A model generated the notes under the pieces. The model saw only the letters and a list, made by a program, of their open reading frames with translations. It did not search any database and was not told the origin of the DNA. A stretch of DNA of 7,179 nucleotides from the NCBI GenBank assembly GCA_021781255.1, contig JAJXXG010001263.1, positions 1-7,179 on the forward strand, written 5' to 3'. The stretch's first letter is position 1; each line of letters starts with the position of its first letter. Shown here one piece after another: positions 4,911 to 7,179 of this stretch. The translations under genes and the position numbers were made by a program. This DNA comes from Acidobacteriota bacterium. Lineage in GTDB: Bacteria; Acidobacteriota; Terriglobia; Terriglobales; Acidobacteriaceae.

Positions 4911-5228
4911 TCAGTCCGCGGGAACCCAGCGCCGCAGAAGGGCGCGCCAGCGCTCCGCGAAGGTGGGAACGACGGGGCACTCAAAGTAGATTTGCCGGTT
5001 GAGCGCCATGAGGAGTTGCACTGCCTCCACCGGGCCATCGCTGGCAGAGCCCGAGCCGCCCTGATGGATGTATTCGTCGGTAAGGTACTCGATGGCGTGA
5101 CCGAGGCATTCGAGGGCGCGGCCTGCCTGCGGGGTGATGCGGCGCAGACGGCCAGCTTCAGCGGCAATAGCGGGCGCCTCGAGCGCTTCAGCCGCGATGG
5201 AAAAGCCGGTAGTGGTGGTTGCTGCCAT
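4911..5228 (-). CDS. Small conserved-looking protein of unknown function
   Basis: A 105-residue soluble protein begins at the ATG at 5228, chosen because GAGGAG lies six bases upstream on the minus strand; a longer frame to 5414 has a non-coding-looking N-terminus. I do not recognise the family. An Ala/Thr-rich N-terminus (1-26) is followed by a predicted helical core with RRITPQAGRALECLGHAIEY (29-48), LTDEYIHQGG (49-58), a short Gly/Ser loop (57-63), VEAVQLLMALNRQIYFEC (67-84) and a basic end AERWRALLRRWVPAD (91-105). There is no signal peptide or membrane helix. Two cysteines (41 and 84) are present without a metal-site pattern. It converges with ctaE (8 bp apart) and diverges from nuoA across a 394-bp gap with an operator-like palindrome. 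It could be a small regulatory or structural protein; function cannot be inferred. Coding character is supported by the strong ribosome site and by stop placement exactly against ctaE. Confidence 0.72.
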   Translation of the reverse strand: MAATTTTGFSIAAEALEAPAIAAEAGRLRRITPQAGRALECLGHAIEYLTDEYIHQGGSGSASDGPVEAVQLLMALNRQIYFECPVVPTFAERWRALLRRWVPAD

Positions 5229-5242
5229 GGAGAGCTCCTCAA

Positions 5243-5257
5243 CTTCCTTTTCGGAAG
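5243..5257 (-). promoter_or_regulatory. Hairpin directly upstream of the ribosome site of the unknown gene
   Basis: On the minus-strand mRNA CTTCC GAAAA GGAAG forms a five-pair stem-loop that ends three bases before GAGGAG. It may keep the ribosome site exposed or tune translation. The stem is short, so the evidence is modest. Confidence 0.3.
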
Positions 5258-5277
5258 GGAGGGTACCTGCCTTTAGA

Positions 5278-5301
5278 TTACCGAAGTTACTATTTCGGTA
5301 A
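5278..5301. promoter_or_regulatory. Operator-like palindrome TTACCGAA-N8-TTCGGTAA
   Basis: Perfect eight-base arms at 5278-5285 and 5294-5301 surround eight bases (GTTACTAT). The site lies 50 bp upstream of the start codon of the unknown minus-strand gene, where a promoter is expected. Arm length and total span of 24 bp are typical of sites for dimeric helix-turn-helix regulators. No regulator gene is visible in the window. Confidence 0.5.
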
Positions 5302-5506
5302 CCATCGAGGCGATTATGCGCCAACGAGAGGCTGAAAGCAAGTGATGCAGCGCACAAATGATTTATGAGGCACTCGCATATACAAGGAAGAGGAGAGGCA
5401 CGGCAAGAGGCCACGGCAGGGCAAAGGCGCAGAATGCCTTAGGGATCGGACTGCTGCGGTAGCGCCCGGAAAGCACGTGGGAGGTAACCTGGCGTGTTTC
5501 TTCACC

Positions 5507-5535
5507 TTGACGGGATGAGGTTGAAAACCTAATCT
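5507..5535 (+). promoter_or_regulatory. Candidate promoter for the nuo operon
   Basis: TTGACG (5507-5512, five of six -35 bases) is followed after 17 bases by TAATCT (5530-5535, three of six -10 bases). Between and overlapping them is the small palindrome AGGTT-GAA-AACCT (5518-5530). It would give a leader of roughly 80 bases to nuoA. The -10 is weak. Confidence 0.35.
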
Positions 5536-5622
5536 CAAGTAGGAAGCCTGACACACAACGGGGGAAAGCATCCGCGTGTGCCTGGCGCAATTTTTTGCAG
5601 GAAAATCAGGGACAGGGCTGCG

Positions 5623-6024
5623 ATGATTTCCTACCACTGGCAGTATCTTCCACTTTTGATGCAAGTCCTTGTTGCCTTTGGACTTGGCGCGGTGATGGTG
5701 ACGTTTTCCTGGTTTATCGGGCGGCACCGGAACTCGGCAGTGAAACTGGCCGCCTATGAGTGCGGGATCGAGGCCGTGGGCGACGCGCGCGGACGCTTCA
5801 GTGTCCGCTTTTACATGGTCGCGATGCTCTTTATTCTGTTCGATGTGGAAGCGGTATTCATGATGCCGTGGGCGGTAATCTACCGGAGCCTTCCCCAGAT
5901 TACCGGCTCGCGGCTTTTCGGTTTCTGGGAGATGGTTGTGTATCTCGGCTTTGTGGCCGTGGGGCTCTACTACATTGTGCGCAAGGGCATTTTGAACTGG
6001 AGCCAGGACAAGGCGGATCTGTAA
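5623..6024 (+). CDS. nuoA: NuoA, NADH-quinone oxidoreductase (complex I) subunit A
   Basis: NuoA is a small inner-membrane subunit of complex I; its loop between helices 1 and 2 lies near the quinone-binding junction. The 133-residue product has three membrane helices at about 8-32, 61-84 and 101-119. The conserved loop reads AAYECGIEAVGDARGRFSVRFY (key residues Tyr45, Glu46, Cys47, Gly48) and leads into MLFILFDVEAVFMMPWAVIY, the family signature with acidic residues Asp74 and Glu76 in helix 2. ATG 5623 is preferred because it places the first helix right after the start and has CAGGG five bases upstream; a GTG at 5578 would add 15 charged, unrelated residues. It opens an operon with nuoC (68 bp later) and nuoD. 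nuoB, which usually follows nuoA directly, is absent. Confidence 0.95.
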   Translation: MISYHWQYLPLLMQVLVAFGLGAVMVTFSWFIGRHRNSAVKLAAYECGIEAVGDARGRFSVRFYMVAMLFILFDVEAVFMMPWAVIYRSLPQITGSRLFGFWEMVVYLGFVAVGLYYIVRKGILNWSQDKADL

Positions 6025-6092
6025 GCCTGGTTGAGTTTTCTGCTGCCCTGGTTGCGCCGCGCTGAACTTGCACTGCTTACCCCGGAGTTTCA

Positions 6093-6614
6093 ATGACAGA
6101 CCCAAAGATGAATGACGCGCCTGTGGGCACGCTGCTGGGAAAAGCGGCGGTGCTGGACGGGCTGCCGGAGCACCCTGCCGTAAAGGCTTTGCTGGCGTGG
6201 AATGCCGAGGCGTTGCTGGACGCCAAGTTTGACCGCAAGGAACTGACCCTTACCGTTGCGCATGACCAGATTTGCGCCGCTGCCAGAGCGGTGCAGGCGG
6301 CGGGCTACAACTTCTTTGAAGACATGACGGCGGTGGACTGGTTCCCTTCCGAGCCGCGCTTTCAACTGAGCTATCACATTCTGTCGCACGGCTATAAGGA
6401 GCGCATCCGGCTGCGGGTGATGCTGGAGGCGGCGGATCCGGCGGTGGAGTCGATTACGTCGGTTTGGCCCTCAGCGAATTTTTACGAGCGGGAGGTGTTT
6501 GACCTGTTCGGCATTCGCTTTGAGGGGCACCCGAATCTGCGGCGCATCATGATGCCGGAGGAGTGGGAAGGACACCCGTTGCGCAAGGACTACCCGGTGG
6601 AGGGGTACCGCTAG
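6093..6614 (+). CDS. nuoC: NuoC, NADH-quinone oxidoreductase subunit C (30 kDa type)
   Basis: NuoC is a peripheral-arm subunit of complex I that packs against NuoD and NuoB near the quinone site. The 173-residue product is a stand-alone NuoC, not a NuoCD fusion. The N-terminal ~55 residues are variable. The domain then shows AGYNFFEDMTAVDWFP (70-85), RFQLSYHILS, RIRLRVMLE, and the C-terminal signature with YEREVFDLFGIRFEGHP (131-147), LRRIMMPEEWEGHPLRKDYP (149-168). All hallmark residues of the 30-kDa signature are present. ATG 6093 has GGAG at 6084-6087, five bases upstream; an ATG at 6108 is a possible alternative. Its TAG stop is directly followed by the ATG of nuoD with no gap, so translation is probably coupled. 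Confidence 0.96.
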   Translation: MTDPKMNDAPVGTLLGKAAVLDGLPEHPAVKALLAWNAEALLDAKFDRKELTLTVAHDQICAAARAVQAAGYNFFEDMTAVDWFPSEPRFQLSYHILSHGYKERIRLRVMLEAADPAVESITSVWPSANFYEREVFDLFGIRFEGHPNLRRIMMPEEWEGHPLRKDYPVEGYR

Positions 6615-7179
6615 ATGAGTGATATTGTGGGCACGCCCATCCTCGAGGTTCCTGTTGCCGAAGGCGCGAAGGACCAGCACATGATTCTGAACATGGGCCC
6701 GCAGCACCCATCCACGCACGGGGTTCTGCGGCTGGTTCTGGAGATTGACGGCGAGATTGTGGTGCGCCTGTATCCGGAGATTGGGTATCTGCACACGGGC
6801 GTGGAGAAGACCTGCGAGGCGAAGTTCTACCAGCAGGTGGTTCCGCTGACGGACCGGCTGGACTACCTGAGCCCGATGGCGAACAACCTTTGCTACTGCC
6901 TGGCCGTGGAGCGGCTGCTGGGGCTGGAGATTCCGCCGAAGGCGCAGTGGATGCGGGTACTGCTGTCGGAGTTGACACGCCTGAACTCGCACCTGGTGTG
7001 GCTGGGCACGCACGCCATGGATATTGGCGCGCTGACGGTGTTTCTGTACACCTTCCGCGAGCGCGAGGATATTCTGCGCATCTTTGAGCATGTAGCCGGC
7101 CAGCGGATGATGACGAGCTACTTCCGCATTGGCGGCCTCTCCATGGAACCGCCGCTGGACTTCTTGGGCCGCGTACTGG
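6615..7179 (+). CDS. nuoD: NuoD, NADH-quinone oxidoreductase subunit D (49 kDa type), 3' end outside the window
   Basis: NuoD forms much of the quinone pocket of complex I and is related to the large subunit of NiFe hydrogenases. The frame starts at the ATG immediately after the nuoC stop and stays open to the window edge, giving 188 of the usual ~390-420 residues. Landmarks are NMGPQHPSTHGVLRLVLE (26-43) with His31 and His35, YLHTGVEK (58-65), LTDRLDYLSPMANNLCY (78-94) with Tyr84, LAVERLLGLEIP, and LLSELTRLNSHLVWLG (116-131). His35 and Tyr84 keep the same 49-residue spacing as the quinone-binding His38 and Tyr87 of the Thermus Nqo4 protein. The start is set by coupling to nuoC; the ribosome site must lie within the end of nuoC (GGAGGGG at about 6599-6605). 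The truncation is due to the window only. Confidence 0.96.
   Translation, partial: MSDIVGTPILEVPVAEGAKDQHMILNMGPQHPSTHGVLRLVLEIDGEIVVRLYPEIGYLHTGVEKTCEAKFYQQVVPLTDRLDYLSPMANNLCYCLAVERLLGLEIPPKAQWMRVLLSELTRLNSHLVWLGTHAMDIGALTVFLYTFREREDILRIFEHVAGQRMMTSYFRIGGLSMEPPLDFLGRVL

Larger units (their letters stand above)
5229..5622. other. Divergent intergenic region between the unknown gene and nuoA
   Basis: This 394-bp stretch separates two divergent genes. The left third holds the leader and operator-like palindrome of the unknown gene (5243-5301). The right part holds a promoter candidate for nuoA (5507-5535). The middle (about 5310-5500) shows no recognisable RNA, repeat or gene. Open frames crossing it on the minus strand are not supported by start sites or family resemblance. 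Confidence 0.6.

Noticed and set aside
5314..6105. Minus-strand open frame opposite nuoA extending into the intergenic region
   Set aside because: It overlaps nuoA fully and shows no domain; it is an antisense shadow.

Overview
This GC-rich window looks like a chromosomal segment of a free-living Gram-negative bacterium. The best guess is the Acidobacteriota (Terriglobia). That placement is an inference from the gene mix and from the style of the intergenic repeats; no rRNA or marker phylogeny could be run.

Left part (1-1436, minus strand): a flagellar regulatory pair. fliA (sigma-28) is followed by flgM (anti-sigma-28). Between them lies an exact match to the sigma-28 -10 box (GCCGATAA), so flgM is probably switched on by the sigma factor it inhibits. 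Middle-left (1500-3197, plus strand): pdxS and pdxT, the two subunits of the DXP-independent pyridoxal 5'-phosphate synthase, behind an extended -10 promoter candidate.

Centre (3198-4137): about 940 bp with no credible protein gene, packed with structured DNA. It holds two ~110-bp direct repeat units plus a decayed third, several hairpins, G-quadruplex-type G runs, and a palindrome-like dispersed motif. The first hairpin of both repeat units keeps its pairing although the stem sequences differ. All mismatches in its stems are C-A on the plus strand and so become G-U wobbles on the minus strand, which hints that the structured form is a minus-strand RNA or single strand. This is the most interesting part of the window.

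Right part (4138-7179): a lone five-helix heme-copper oxidase subunit III (ctaE/coxC-like) with a seven-glycine linker in an unusual N-terminal extension. It converges on a small uncharacterised protein gene (minus strand, 4911-5228). The divergent intergenic region 5229-5622 carries a palindromic operator candidate. After it comes the start of a complex I operon, nuoA-nuoC-nuoD (nuoD cut by the window edge), with no nuoB between nuoA and nuoC.

Taken together the window holds housekeeping genes (vitamin B6 synthesis, aerobic respiration) and a motility control module, separated by a repeat-rich intergenic island. No tRNA, rRNA, CRISPR array, transposase or phage gene was seen.
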